A stretch of DNA of 64,000 nucleotides from Spongiihabitans sp963422685 (lineage in GTDB: Bacteria > Pseudomonadota > Gammaproteobacteria > Arenicellales > Poriferihabitantaceae): assembly GCA_963422685.1 (NCBI GenBank), contig OY730442.1, positions 2,108,001 through 2,172,000 of the forward strand, read 5' to 3'. How positions within the stretch are numbered: the first letter of the stretch is position 1; each line of letters begins with the position of its first letter. Below the pieces are notes generated by a model, which had not been told where the DNA came from, did no database searches, and saw only the letters and a program-made list of their open reading frames with translations. Positions 54,426 to 62,889 of the stretch are shown here, piece by piece. The translations under genes and the position numbers were made by a program.

Positions 54426-54469
54426 AATGGCAAAGGTGCCATTATAAAAATTGAGTGAAAGCGCTCCAA
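54426..54469 (+). promoter_or_regulatory. ANTAR antiterminator: two hexaloop stem-loops
   Basis: The first hairpin is AATGGC (54426-54431), loop AAAGGT (54432-54437), GCCATT (54438-54443). The second is TTG-A-GTG (54451-54457), loop AAAGCG (54458-54463), CTC-CAA (54464-54469), with a bulged A and one mismatch. Both loops are six nucleotides with A at position 1 and G at position 4, the conserved loop pattern of ANTAR target RNAs. The second hairpin uses bases of the terminator's 5' arm, so only one can form. It lies right after amiR. Confidence 0.8.
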
Positions 54470-54513
54470 AAGATATTCCATTAATGGGTATGTCCTTTGG
54501 GGCGCTTTTTTTT
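54458..54513 (+). terminator. Attenuator terminator upstream of the transporter operon
   Basis: AAAGCGCTCCAAAAGA (54458-54473) pairs with TCCTTTGGGGCGCTTT (54493-54508) with one wobble and one mismatch, followed by eight T (54506-54513). Without AmiR it should stop transcription before urtA. The 150 bp from here to 54664 contain a GGGGAGAA ribosome site for urtA and no other feature. Confidence 0.88.
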
Positions 54514-54664
54514 GGTTTCTACAATTCGATAACAGGGTTTGTTTTGGGTTATGCCGATGAAGTATGAACCATTCACCCGACAAATATAAAAACATCTGCA
54601 GAGCTTTGTCGTTCTGATGATGACAGAACCAGAGTCTATTTAATTTCAACCGGGGAGAAATAAC

Positions 54665-55852
54665 ATGAACAAGACTAACAGACGTAAATTTCTTAAGACG
54701 AGTACGGTGGCTGCGGCCTCTGCTGCATTACCGGTGTCTTTTTTCTGGCCGAAAGGCGCCAGAGCCGATAATGTGAGGATGGGCATTTTACATTCCCTTA
54801 CCGGTACGATTGCTATCGCCGAAAAATCGGTTGTTGATGCTGAACTGCTTGCAGTAGAGGAGATCAATAATGCCGGTGGAGTAATGGGACAGCAGATTGA
54901 GGCCATCGTCGAGGACGGCGCAAGTGACTGGCCCACATTTGCTGAAAAAGCACGCAAACTGATCAGCAAGGACAATGTCGCCTCCGTAATGGGATGTTAC
55001 ACCTCAGCGTCGCGCAAGGCCGTGTTGCCGGTTTTCGAAAAATTAAACGGCCTGCTTTATTATCCAACGTATTACGAAGGCCTGGAAATCTCACCGAACA
55101 TCATGTACACCGCACAAGAGGCGACACAATCGTCCATAGCGGCCACGGAATGGTTGTATGAAAATCGCGGAAAGAGCTTTTATCTGGTAGGTTCGGATTA
55201 CATCTGGCCACGCACCACCATCAAACTGTGCAAAATCACTCTGGATCGTTTGGGCGGTACTGTCGCTGGTGAGGATTACTATCCTCTGGGCCATATTGAA
55301 TTCTCTTCGGCGATTAACAAGATTAAGGCAGCCAGGCCGGATGTCATCATCAATTGTATAGTCGGTGGCAGTAATGTTGCCTTTTTCAAACAATTGAAGG
55401 CCAGTGGTGTAATAGATGATGGTACTACCGTATTATCGCTTGCGGTTTCTGAAGAAGAGGTGTCTGGAATTGGTAGCGAAAATACCGCGGGTACTTTAAC
55501 CTGCATGGGTTACTTCCAGAGTCTGCAAAATCCGGCGAACCAAAAGTTTGTGAGTGCATTTAAGCACAAGTATGGTGCCAACCGTGTGACTGGCGATACT
55601 CTTGCCTGCGCGTACACTTCGGTACATTTGTGGGCCATGGCTGCTGAAAAGGCGCAGAGCTTCGATGTGGAAAAGGTCATAGCGGCGTCGTCTGAACTCG
55701 AAATAGACGCGCCAGAGGGGAGAGTGAAATTTCACGTCGATAATCATCATCTTTGGAAGCACGTCAGAATCGGGGAATTCCTGGACGACGGACAGGCCAA
55801 GATGCTGTATGAATCGCCTCTTATTGAGCCCAATCCATTCCCAAAACTATAA
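54665..55852 (+). CDS. urtA: Urea/short-chain amide ABC transporter binding protein
   Basis: A 395-residue type I periplasmic binding protein with a Tat-type signal (NRRKFLK, then hydrophobic core, cleavage near GARA-DN). Motifs SLTGTIAIAEKSVVDAELLAVEEIN, VMGCYTSASRKAVLPVFEKLNGLLYYPTYYEGLE in blocks, and LVGSDYIWPRTTIK are those of UrtA and FmdD proteins for urea or short amides. The downstream urtBCDE genes and the urease genes favour urea, while the amidase and AmiC suggest amides; both are possible. It is the first gene after the AmiR-controlled leader. Confidence 0.92.
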   Translation: MNKTNRRKFLKTSTVAAASAALPVSFFWPKGARADNVRMGILHSLTGTIAIAEKSVVDAELLAVEEINNAGGVMGQQIEAIVEDGASDWPTFAEKARKLISKDNVASVMGCYTSASRKAVLPVFEKLNGLLYYPTYYEGLEISPNIMYTAQEATQSSIAATEWLYENRGKSFYLVGSDYIWPRTTIKLCKITLDRLGGTVAGEDYYPLGHIEFSSAINKIKAARPDVIINCIVGGSNVAFFKQLKASGVIDDGTTVLSLAVSEEEVSGIGSENTAGTLTCMGYFQSLQNPANQKFVSAFKHKYGANRVTGDTLACAYTSVHLWAMAAEKAQSFDVEKVIAASSELEIDAPEGRVKFHVDNHHLWKHVRIGEFLDDGQAKMLYESPLIEPNPFPKL

Positions 55853-55870
55853 TATTGCGGTGAAAAGTGT

Positions 55871-55901
55871 TATGGAGGGTTGCATTGTGCAGCCCTCCAT
55901 A
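55871..55901 (+). other. Perfect 13-bp stem-loop between urtA and urtB
   Basis: TATGGAGGGTTGC (55871-55883), loop ATTGT, GCAGCCCTCCATA (55889-55901) with one internal G-T pair. A weak T-rich stretch follows. In transporter operons such hairpins after the binding-protein gene protect the upstream mRNA or partly reduce downstream transcription, giving more binding protein than permease. Confidence 0.7.
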
Positions 55902-55954
55902 CCTTGTTTTGCAGCGGTTAAATTCTGCGAAATTTACAGGAGGAATCTGCTGTC

Positions 55955-56857
55955 ATGAACAGCGAGATGCTTGCCTTGCAGGCCTTCACTGGCCTTAGTG
56001 TGTTCTCGATCCTGATGTTGATGGCCATGGGGTTGGCCATTGTTTTTGGTTTGATGGGCGTGATCAACATGGCTCACGGCGAGCTGATGGCCATGGGTGC
56101 CTACACAACGTATGCCACATCGCTTTTGTTCCAGGCTTTTTTCCCGAACTTTTGGGATATTTATTTCCTGGTTGGCATCGTGCTTGCTTTTTGCACTACG
56201 TTCATGTTTGGGTATTTACTTGAGCGTAGTCTGATTCGTTTCTTGTATGCGCGTCCGCTCGACACAATGCTGGCTACTTGGGGTGTCGGGCTGTTATTAC
56301 AGCAACTGTATCGCCAGTTTATCAATCCAAGGCCGGTCAGTGTTCCTACCGCTTCCTGGCTTCAGAATGTTTGGCAGGTTACAGAAAATATTTCTTTCCC
56401 CATGAGTCGGCTATTTATTATCGGGCTTGCCTTCCTCACGGCCATATTAATTTACCTGCTGCTGTATAAAACCCGCTGGGGGCTGCTGATTCGGGCGGTC
56501 ACGCAGAACCGTGAGATTAGCGGAGCGGTCGGAATAAATCAGGGCCGGGTTGACACCTATACTTTTGCCCTGGGATGCGGCTTGGCCGGAATTGCTGGCA
56601 GTTCGTTTACCATGTTGGCGTCGACGGCACCAGATACCGGGCAGGCGTATATTGTTGACACTTTTATTGTGGTCGTATTTGGTGGTGTGGAGAGTCTGCT
56701 GGGCACAATTCTGTCTGCATTTTTTATTGGTCAAATGCAAACATGGTTTGAGTTTTACCTGAGCGGATCAATGGCGCGCGCCGGCATACTGCTGTTGGTA
56801 ATTCTGGTGTTGTATTTTAGACCAAACGGTTTGTTTACTACGAAAATCAGGCGCTGA
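55955..56857 (+). CDS. urtB: Urea/amide ABC transporter permease UrtB
   Basis: A 300-residue LivH-type permease with about eight helices. The N-terminal AFTGLSVFSILMLMAMGLAIVFGLMGVINMAHGE (in blocks, about residues 8-40) is the signature start of UrtB, and the cytoplasmic coupling loop with TRWGLLIRAVTQNREISGAVGINQGRVDTY (in blocks) is present. No extra N-terminal domain is seen, unlike some long UrtB forms. The stop overlaps the urtC start by one base. Confidence 0.93.
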   Translation: MNSEMLALQAFTGLSVFSILMLMAMGLAIVFGLMGVINMAHGELMAMGAYTTYATSLLFQAFFPNFWDIYFLVGIVLAFCTTFMFGYLLERSLIRFLYARPLDTMLATWGVGLLLQQLYRQFINPRPVSVPTASWLQNVWQVTENISFPMSRLFIIGLAFLTAILIYLLLYKTRWGLLIRAVTQNREISGAVGINQGRVDTYTFALGCGLAGIAGSSFTMLASTAPDTGQAYIVDTFIVVVFGGVESLLGTILSAFFIGQMQTWFEFYLSGSMARAGILLLVILVLYFRPNGLFTTKIRR

Positions 56858-57978
56858 TGACCACCAGGGAGCCCCAGGTCAAATTATCCCTGCACAACTC
56901 GGTAGCGGACGTGTTTGAACGATTCGGTGTGGCAATCCTGGCGACACTATTGTTACTTGTCATCCCGCTGACCCTGGACTTGTTCAGGCTGGGTCTGGCC
57001 GCAAAATATCTTTGCTTTGCATTCCCGGCGGTGGGAATTGTTCTTATCTGGGGCTATGGTGGGATTCTGAGCCTGGGCCAGGGTGTGTTTTTTGGCATGG
57101 GCAGCTACATGATGGCGATGTTTCTCAAGCTCGAATCCGCAGCGAATCCGGATTCCTCTTCAGGCACGGCATTAGCGGCTTTTTTTGGCGCTACTGGTCT
57201 GCCGGACTTCATGGTTTGGAACAGCGTGGAAGAACTGCCTTTGTGGTGGGAGCCGTTTCATCACGTTTGGATCATGATACCCGCAATCCTGATTTTGCCT
57301 CCGTTGCTCGCGTTTGTATTGGGTTACGTAAACTTTCGAAATCGTGTCAGCGGTGTTTATTTCACCATCGTCACCCTTTCTATTGCAGCAATCATGGCCA
57401 TTGTCATCATCGGTCAGCAGGGTTACACCGGGGGCATTAACGGTATTACTGATTTCAAGACATTCCTGGGACTCGACCTGGATAGCGATCGTGCCAAATA
57501 TGTAATGTACTACATCACCGTTATTTTGTTATTGCTGGCGGTATTGGCCGGACGTTTCATCATAAAGAGTCGGTTGGGCAGGGTGCTGGTGGCCATCCGC
57601 GACCAAGAAGATCGGGCGCGGTTTTCCGGATACGATTCTGCCATGTTCAAGGCATTTATTTTTGCCGTTGGCGCATTGTTCGCCTCGGTTGGCGGTGCCA
57701 TGTTCACCATACAAATTGGTCTGGCATCACCCTCACTGATAGGCATCGTGCCTTCAATCGAAATGGTCATCTATGCGGCGATTGGCGGACGGGTTTCCCT
57801 GGTCGGCGCAGTATATGGTGCGTTTTTAGTCAACGGCGCAAAAACTTTTTTCTCCGAAAATTTCGTCGAATACTGGACATACTTTATCGGCGCGTTGTAC
57901 ATATTCGTGGTCATGTTTTTGCCTTTGGGTCTGGCTGGCATTCTGAAAAAGCGTGATTCTGCGGAAGAGCCGGATTGA
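56857..57978 (+). CDS. urtC: Urea/amide ABC transporter permease UrtC
   Basis: A 373-residue LivM-type permease. Key segments are LIWGYGGILSLGQGVFFGMGSYMM (about residues 63-86), VSGVYFTIVTLSIAAIM, QQGYTGGINGITDF and the coupling loop SRLGRVLVAIRDQEDRARFSGYD, all typical of UrtC. It starts at the last base of urtB and is followed four bases later by urtD, so expression is tightly coupled. Confidence 0.93.
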   Translation: MTTREPQVKLSLHNSVADVFERFGVAILATLLLLVIPLTLDLFRLGLAAKYLCFAFPAVGIVLIWGYGGILSLGQGVFFGMGSYMMAMFLKLESAANPDSSSGTALAAFFGATGLPDFMVWNSVEELPLWWEPFHHVWIMIPAILILPPLLAFVLGYVNFRNRVSGVYFTIVTLSIAAIMAIVIIGQQGYTGGINGITDFKTFLGLDLDSDRAKYVMYYITVILLLLAVLAGRFIIKSRLGRVLVAIRDQEDRARFSGYDSAMFKAFIFAVGALFASVGGAMFTIQIGLASPSLIGIVPSIEMVIYAAIGGRVSLVGAVYGAFLVNGAKTFFSENFVEYWTYFIGALYIFVVMFLPLGLAGILKKRDSAEEPD

Positions 57979-57982
57979 GTCA

Positions 57983-58717
57983 ATGAACGCAATTCTCTCG
58001 GTTACCGATCTGAGCGTTTCATTTGATGGTTTCAAGGCAGTCGATAATCTTTCGTTTTCCGTGGATTATGACGAGCTTAGAGTGGTGATTGGTCCAAATG
58101 GAGCAGGCAAAACTACTCTGCTGGACATGATTTGCGGCAAGACTAGGCCTGCCCATGGTTCGGTCAGGTTTAAGGGTCTGGAATTATCCCAAATGATCGA
58201 GTATCAGATCACCCGCGCAGGTGTGGGGCGCAAATTTCAGACTCCATCAATCTATCAGGATTTGACAGTTTTTGAGAACCTGGAGATATCTTCTCCGGAA
58301 AATCGGAGCATTTTTGGATCCCTGCTTTTCCAATACAAACCAGAGGTTATCGGAAAAATTGAATCTGTTGCCAGGAGCATATCCTTGCAGGAAGAATTAA
58401 ACACCAAGGCTGGCCGCCTGTCTCACGGCCAGAAGCAGTGGCTCGAGATCGGCCTGTTGCTGATGCAGGATCCTGACCTGATGCTGTTAGATGAACCTGT
58501 GGCCGGAATGAGCGCGCGCGAACGCGAATTGACCGCCGGACTATTACAGAGTATCGCAAAGGGGCGATCATTGGTCGTCATTGAGCATGATATGGAGTTT
58601 GTCAGGATGATCGCGAAAAAGGTTACCGTATTGCACCAGGGTCGATTGCTGGCGGAAGGCAGCATGGACCAGGTGCAGAATGATCCACGGGTGATTGAAG
58701 TCTATCTGGGCAGTTAA
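57983..58717 (+). CDS. urtD: Urea/amide ABC transporter ATPase UrtD
   Basis: A 244-residue LivG-type ATPase. ATG 57983 is chosen over an in-frame TTG-type extension to 57953 that would lie in urtC. Walker A is GPNGAGKTTLLD, then VGRKFQTPSIYQDLTVFENLE, signature LSHGQKQWLEIG (with H in place of the second G, as in other UrtD proteins), Walker B LMLLDEPVAGMS and the H-loop VIEHDMEFV. It precedes urtE directly. Confidence 0.94.
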   Translation: MNAILSVTDLSVSFDGFKAVDNLSFSVDYDELRVVIGPNGAGKTTLLDMICGKTRPAHGSVRFKGLELSQMIEYQITRAGVGRKFQTPSIYQDLTVFENLEISSPENRSIFGSLLFQYKPEVIGKIESVARSISLQEELNTKAGRLSHGQKQWLEIGLLLMQDPDLMLLDEPVAGMSARERELTAGLLQSIAKGRSLVVIEHDMEFVRMIAKKVTVLHQGRLLAEGSMDQVQNDPRVIEVYLGS

Positions 58718-58718
58718 T

Positions 58719-59414
58719 ATGGCGGCGCTGAATGTCGAAAATTTAAATGTTTATTATGGAGACGGCCACATCATTCGTGACGTAAGCTTTGTGTTACAGG
58801 ACCACGAGACTTTGGCTGTTATGGGTCGCAATGGCATGGGCAAAACCACGCTGTTAAAGGCATTGATTGGGTTGCTGCCGGTACACTCGGGATCATTAGC
58901 GCTTAATGGACAAATCATCACCCACGCGCAAAGCCACCGGCGTGTGCGTATCGGCATGGCGTATGTACCTCAGGGCAGAATGATCTTTCCCTATATGACC
59001 GTGCTCGAAAATATTCTCACGGGTATGCAGGGATTAAAAAGCAATACCGTGCCGGCGTTCGTTTACGAAGTATTTCCCGTGCTCAAAGAAATGCGAAACC
59101 GCCGCGGCGGCAATCTGTCTGGTGGACAACAACAACAGTTGGCAATCGCCCGGGCACTGGTCAGCAATCCTGAAATACTGATCCTGGACGAGCCAACAGA
59201 GGGTATCCAGCCATCAATTATCAAAGATATCGCCAGGTCGATTAATCATCTCAAAGAAGAACTTGGATTTGCCCTCGTTGTCTCTGAGCAGGTGCTGAGT
59301 TTCGCCATGGAAATTGCAGATAGATTCCTGATCATGGAAAAAGGCGAGCTGGTGCATGAAGATAATAAAAGCGGATTGGATACGCAAAAAATACACGATT
59401 ATCTGACCATTTAA
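58719..59414 (+). CDS. urtE: Urea/amide ABC transporter ATPase UrtE
   Basis: A 231-residue LivF-type ATPase starting at ATG 58719, one base after the urtD stop. Walker A is GRNGMGKTTLLKAL, the UrtE segment VPQGRMIFPYMTVLENI, signature LSGGQQQQLAIARAL and Walker B ILDEPTEGIQPSI. The H-loop is replaced by the VVSEQ form normal in this family. The amidase gene follows after an AGGAGG ribosome site. Confidence 0.94.
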   Translation: MAALNVENLNVYYGDGHIIRDVSFVLQDHETLAVMGRNGMGKTTLLKALIGLLPVHSGSLALNGQIITHAQSHRRVRIGMAYVPQGRMIFPYMTVLENILTGMQGLKSNTVPAFVYEVFPVLKEMRNRRGGNLSGGQQQQLAIARALVSNPEILILDEPTEGIQPSIIKDIARSINHLKEELGFALVVSEQVLSFAMEIADRFLIMEKGELVHEDNKSGLDTQKIHDYLTI

Positions 59415-59441
59415 TTTAACCCGACTGAGGAGGTATTGTAT

Positions 59442-60956
59442 ATGTCACTTCGCCGCCCTTCAAAAGCAGATCTCGCCGCTATCAGTTCGAAGCGCCATTT
59501 GCAGCTTACAGAAGTTGAAATAGATGATTTATACGAACTGGTTTGTGAAAATCTCATGCTGTATGACGAACTTGAACAATATCCAGACCCGGTGCGCAAG
59601 GTCGTGCCAGCGGTGCGGATACCGGGACCGCGTCCGGCACCTGCTGCGGACCCGCACAATGCCATCGTGAGAACCTGTTCAGTAAAGCTTGCCGGCGCCA
59701 CCGGCATACTTGCCGGCAAATCCATTGGCGTCAAGGACACAGTATGCGTAGCCGGAATTCCGCTTTCGTGTGCTTCACGGTTGCTTTTTGACTATACCCC
59801 GGACATCGATGCCACGGTGGTAACCCGCATACTGGAAGCAGGCGGACACATTACCGCCATATTAAACACCGATGATTTCGCCTTTTCCGGTGGAGGTCAT
59901 ACCAGCGCTTATGGGGTTACCTGTAATCCTGTAAACAACAAGCATACAGCGGGCGGTTCGTCCTGCGGGTCCGCCGCTGCGATCGCTGATAATCTGATAG
60001 ACCTCGCCCTCGGTGGGGACCAGGGCGGCTCTATCCGAATTCCGTCGGCATGGTCCGGGATTGTCGGACACAAACCCACCCATGGCCTGGTTCCCTACAC
60101 CGGTATCGTTGGATTCGACCTCACTATCGACCACATAGGGCCGATGACCCGGACGGTTGAAGACGCCGCCTTGCTGCTGTCGGTGATTGCCGGCAAAGAC
60201 CTGGATTCCGCCGATCCGCGACAGCCTGACCAGGTTGAATCAACAGACTATACCAAAGCACTGTCAGGCGACATGAACACGCTGAAAATTGCAGTAGTCG
60301 CGGAAGGGTTTGATTCCCGGCTGGCCATGCCCGAAGTGGACACGGCAGTGCGAAATGCCATAAAAGTCCTTGGTAGAATGGGTGCTGAAGTCCAGGAAAT
60401 ATCGATTCCAGAGCACAATATGGTGGTGCCGCTGTGGAACGCCATTGCCATAGAAGGCGGGGTGTCCAGTTTTTACGCTGGCCATCACAGCTACCAGAAC
60501 AAAGGCTGGTATAACCCAAAATTGATGTCGGCCATGGGTCGGGGCATCAAGACACACGGCGGCGATTTTTCGCCAACGGCTAAACTGGGTACTTTGATTG
60601 CGGACTACATGACCGATCAATACCACGGCGTTTTCTACGGACGAGCCAGGAATCTATCGAATCACCTGACAAAAACGTATAGCAAAGTATTCGAGTCGTT
60701 CGATTTGGTGGTGATGCCGACCACCCCCCAGACTGCACATAAAATTCCGCCTGGCCCCGAAGAAGATCGTAAAACCTATATTCGGCAAGCGCTCAACATG
60801 GTGGCGAATACCGCCACATTCGACTTGACCGGACACCCGTCAATCACGGTGCCGTGCAAGCATGTCGAGGGCCTGCCGGTCGGATTAATGATCACTGGCC
60901 GACATTTTGAGGACGCAACGGTTTTGCGCGCGGGACATGCTTATGAGCAGGCCTGA
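59442..60956 (+). CDS. Amidase-signature family amidase
   Basis: A 504-residue serine amidase. The catalytic triad is Lys98 (GKSIGVKDT), cis-Ser173 (AGGSSCGS) and nucleophile Ser197 (GGDQGGSIRIPS). The 75 and 24 residue spacings equal those of other amidase-signature enzymes. ATG 59442 is set by the GAGGAGG ribosome site. The N-terminal region of about 70 residues is longer than in GatA. Placement between the urt genes and urease genes under AmiR control suggests hydrolysis of a short amide to ammonia. An allophanate hydrolase is less likely because no urea carboxylase is present. The substrate is not determined by sequence. Confidence 0.88.
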   Translation: MSLRRPSKADLAAISSKRHLQLTEVEIDDLYELVCENLMLYDELEQYPDPVRKVVPAVRIPGPRPAPAADPHNAIVRTCSVKLAGATGILAGKSIGVKDTVCVAGIPLSCASRLLFDYTPDIDATVVTRILEAGGHITAILNTDDFAFSGGGHTSAYGVTCNPVNNKHTAGGSSCGSAAAIADNLIDLALGGDQGGSIRIPSAWSGIVGHKPTHGLVPYTGIVGFDLTIDHIGPMTRTVEDAALLLSVIAGKDLDSADPRQPDQVESTDYTKALSGDMNTLKIAVVAEGFDSRLAMPEVDTAVRNAIKVLGRMGAEVQEISIPEHNMVVPLWNAIAIEGGVSSFYAGHHSYQNKGWYNPKLMSAMGRGIKTHGGDFSPTAKLGTLIADYMTDQYHGVFYGRARNLSNHLTKTYSKVFESFDLVVMPTTPQTAHKIPPGPEEDRKTYIRQALNMVANTATFDLTGHPSITVPCKHVEGLPVGLMITGRHFEDATVLRAGHAYEQA

Positions 60957-61006
60957 TCAATGTATTGCCCGGTTTATATTTTGGCGGGAGTTCCAGTTTA
61001 AACATC

Positions 61007-61480
61007 ATGACCGCAGCACTTGACCACGCGGCCGTAATGATCAACAGGATTGCGGGTTATGCGAGTGATGCCGCAATCTCACAGAGACTGCATGCCCTGA
61101 GTCATACAGGATCAATTGAGTATGTGATGATTACAACCGAAGACACGTTGCGCCGGCGGTTACGGGTCCGGTCCGATTCGGGAACGGAATGTCTGGTCGC
61201 TCTGCCCCGGGACCAACAGCTTTTTGATGGCGCCGTATTGTTGCTCGGGAATGACCGCGCCATCGTGGTGCGCATGGTCGAAGAACGCTGGTTATCGCTG
61301 CTGCCTGCAGATATGTCCAGTGCGGTGGAACTCGGCTACTTTGCAGGAAATTTACACTGGCGGGTGCGTTTCGACGGGCCGGTCCTGCGCATCGCACTGG
61401 AAGGCCCGGAAAAAGACTACCTGGTCCGCCTGAAACCCTTTTTGCAGAGTCATCGTGCCAAACAAATTACCACAGACTGA
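61007..61480 (+). CDS. ureE: Urease accessory protein UreE
   Basis: A nickel-binding chaperone of 157 residues from ATG 61007. A longer in-frame start at 60965 is not supported by the family. The N-terminal peptide-binding domain (RRRLRVRSDSGTECLVALPRDQQLFDGAVLLL in blocks) and the C-terminal domain with ELGYFAGNLHWRVRF are recognisable. The C-terminal histidine-rich tail found in several UreE proteins is absent, and the usual GNRH metal histidine is here GNLHW. It is divergent but its place before ureF supports it. It overlaps ureF by 26 bp. Confidence 0.78.
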   Translation: MTAALDHAAVMINRIAGYASDAAISQRLHALSHTGSIEYVMITTEDTLRRRLRVRSDSGTECLVALPRDQQLFDGAVLLLGNDRAIVVRMVEERWLSLLPADMSSAVELGYFAGNLHWRVRFDGPVLRIALEGPEKDYLVRLKPFLQSHRAKQITTD

Positions 61481-62153
61481 ATGCGAAGATATTCTCCTGT
61501 CGTTGCAGCATGGCGACAGTTTTTTTCCGAGTGGGGCCATTGCAGTGTCCGCTGGACTGGAAACAATGGTTAATGAAGATCGGGTACGGTCATCAAATGA
61601 CGTTGCAATGTTTCTGCATGGTCAATTGAAATACCGATGGGCGGTGTTTGATCGACAAGTTTTAGTCGCGACGTATCGAGCCATGGACAATCTCCCGCAA
61701 ATTGCCGGGATAGATGCACTTGTAGAAGCACAAACACTGGCTGCGGAGTCGCGAGCGGGGTCCAAGTGCATTGGCCGGGCATTATTGGGGGTGCATACCA
61801 AACTGGCAACTGATTATGCGTCTGAGTATCAGGGTATGGTTAATAACGCAGTCGCGCATGGACACAATACCGTTGTACAGGGTTTGGTGTGGAACGCGAC
61901 CGGAATTTCTGAATCGGCAGCGGAACTGCTGTCTGCGCATACCCTGTGCGTCGGCGTGGCCGGTGCGGCATTGCGTCTCGGGGTCATCGGACACATTGAT
62001 GCACAGAAAATCATCGCCAGTGCGCATACCATTATCCAGCAAATACGCCGGCACCCAATAGCTGGTTTGGAAGAGTTGTGTTCGTTCACTCCAGAGCAGG
62101 AAATCGCAGTGATGCGGCATGAGGCCATGCCATATCGCTTGTTTATAAATTAA
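61455..62153 (+). CDS. ureF: Urease accessory protein UreF
   Basis: An all-helical activation factor of 232 residues (GTG start 61455). The start of the domain, LLSLQHGDSFFPSGAIAVSAGLETMV in blocks, matches the LQxxDSxFPxGxxxxSxGLE pattern of UreF, and the C-terminal half has the expected helix pattern with AVMRHEAMPYRLF at the end (YxRLFxS type). UreF with UreD and UreG inserts nickel and CO2. ureD and ureG are not in the window but may lie beyond ureC. Confidence 0.85.
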   Translation: MPNKLPQTECEDILLSLQHGDSFFPSGAIAVSAGLETMVNEDRVRSSNDVAMFLHGQLKYRWAVFDRQVLVATYRAMDNLPQIAGIDALVEAQTLAAESRAGSKCIGRALLGVHTKLATDYASEYQGMVNNAVAHGHNTVVQGLVWNATGISESAAELLSAHTLCVGVAGAALRLGVIGHIDAQKIIASAHTIIQQIRRHPIAGLEELCSFTPEQEIAVMRHEAMPYRLFIN

Positions 62154-62183
62154 AACCAAACTTTTACCTATGGGGCGCTACAG

Positions 62184-62885
62184 ATGTTACTAACACCTAC
62201 CGAAATGGAACGGCTGACAATTTTCACAGCCGCAGAATTATCCAGAAAAAGAAAAAACAAGGGTCTTGCGCTGAACCACCCGGAGGCGATTGCCTACATC
62301 AGCGACGAAATTCTCGAAGGCGCTCGTGCGGGTCGATCGGTCGCGGAATTAATATCATTCGGTTCAACCCTGCTGAGCACCGACGATGTGATGCCGGGTG
62401 TAGCCGATTTGATTCCCATGATTCAGGTCGAAGGCACTTTTCCTGACGGCACCAAACTGGTTACCGTACACGACCCGATTCGACCCGGAGTCAAACAAAC
62501 GAAAAAATCTGAACAGGTTTCGCCGGGCGAGTTATTGTCAAAAACCGGCGAAATCGAGATCAACAAAGGTCGTCCCAAGACCAGCATTAAAGTACTCAAT
62601 ACCGGCGACCGACCGATACAAATCGGAAGCCACTACCATTTCTTTGAAGTTAATCGGGCCTTGGACTTCGACCGGGAAGCGGCTTACGGTATGCATCTCG
62701 ACATACCGGCGGGCACTGCGGTGCGTTTCGAACCCGGCGAAGCCAGGAAGGTTACTCTGACCCGCTTTGGTGGAACCCGGCAGTTATATGGATTGAACGG
62801 GCTGACAAATGGAGCGACCAATAGCGACCTGCACAAGGCGCATTCCCTGGAATTAGCCAGACAAAGACAATTCAAAGGAGCCTAG
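62184..62885 (+). CDS. ureAB: Fused urease gamma and beta subunits
   Basis: A 233-residue fusion of the UreA (gamma, residues 1-100) and UreB (beta, about 125-233) subunits joined by a linker, as in Helicobacter. The gamma part has LTPTEMERLTIFTAAELSRKRKNKGLALNHPEAIAYI and the beta part has PGELLSKTGEIEINKGRPKTSIKVLNTGDRPIQIGSHYHFFEVNRALDFDR, read in blocks. Fusion is uncommon outside epsilonproteobacteria. It starts 30 bp after ureF and ends four bases before ureC. Confidence 0.93.
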   Translation: MLLTPTEMERLTIFTAAELSRKRKNKGLALNHPEAIAYISDEILEGARAGRSVAELISFGSTLLSTDDVMPGVADLIPMIQVEGTFPDGTKLVTVHDPIRPGVKQTKKSEQVSPGELLSKTGEIEINKGRPKTSIKVLNTGDRPIQIGSHYHFFEVNRALDFDREAAYGMHLDIPAGTAVRFEPGEARKVTLTRFGGTRQLYGLNGLTNGATNSDLHKAHSLELARQRQFKGA

Positions 62886-62889
62886 GACT

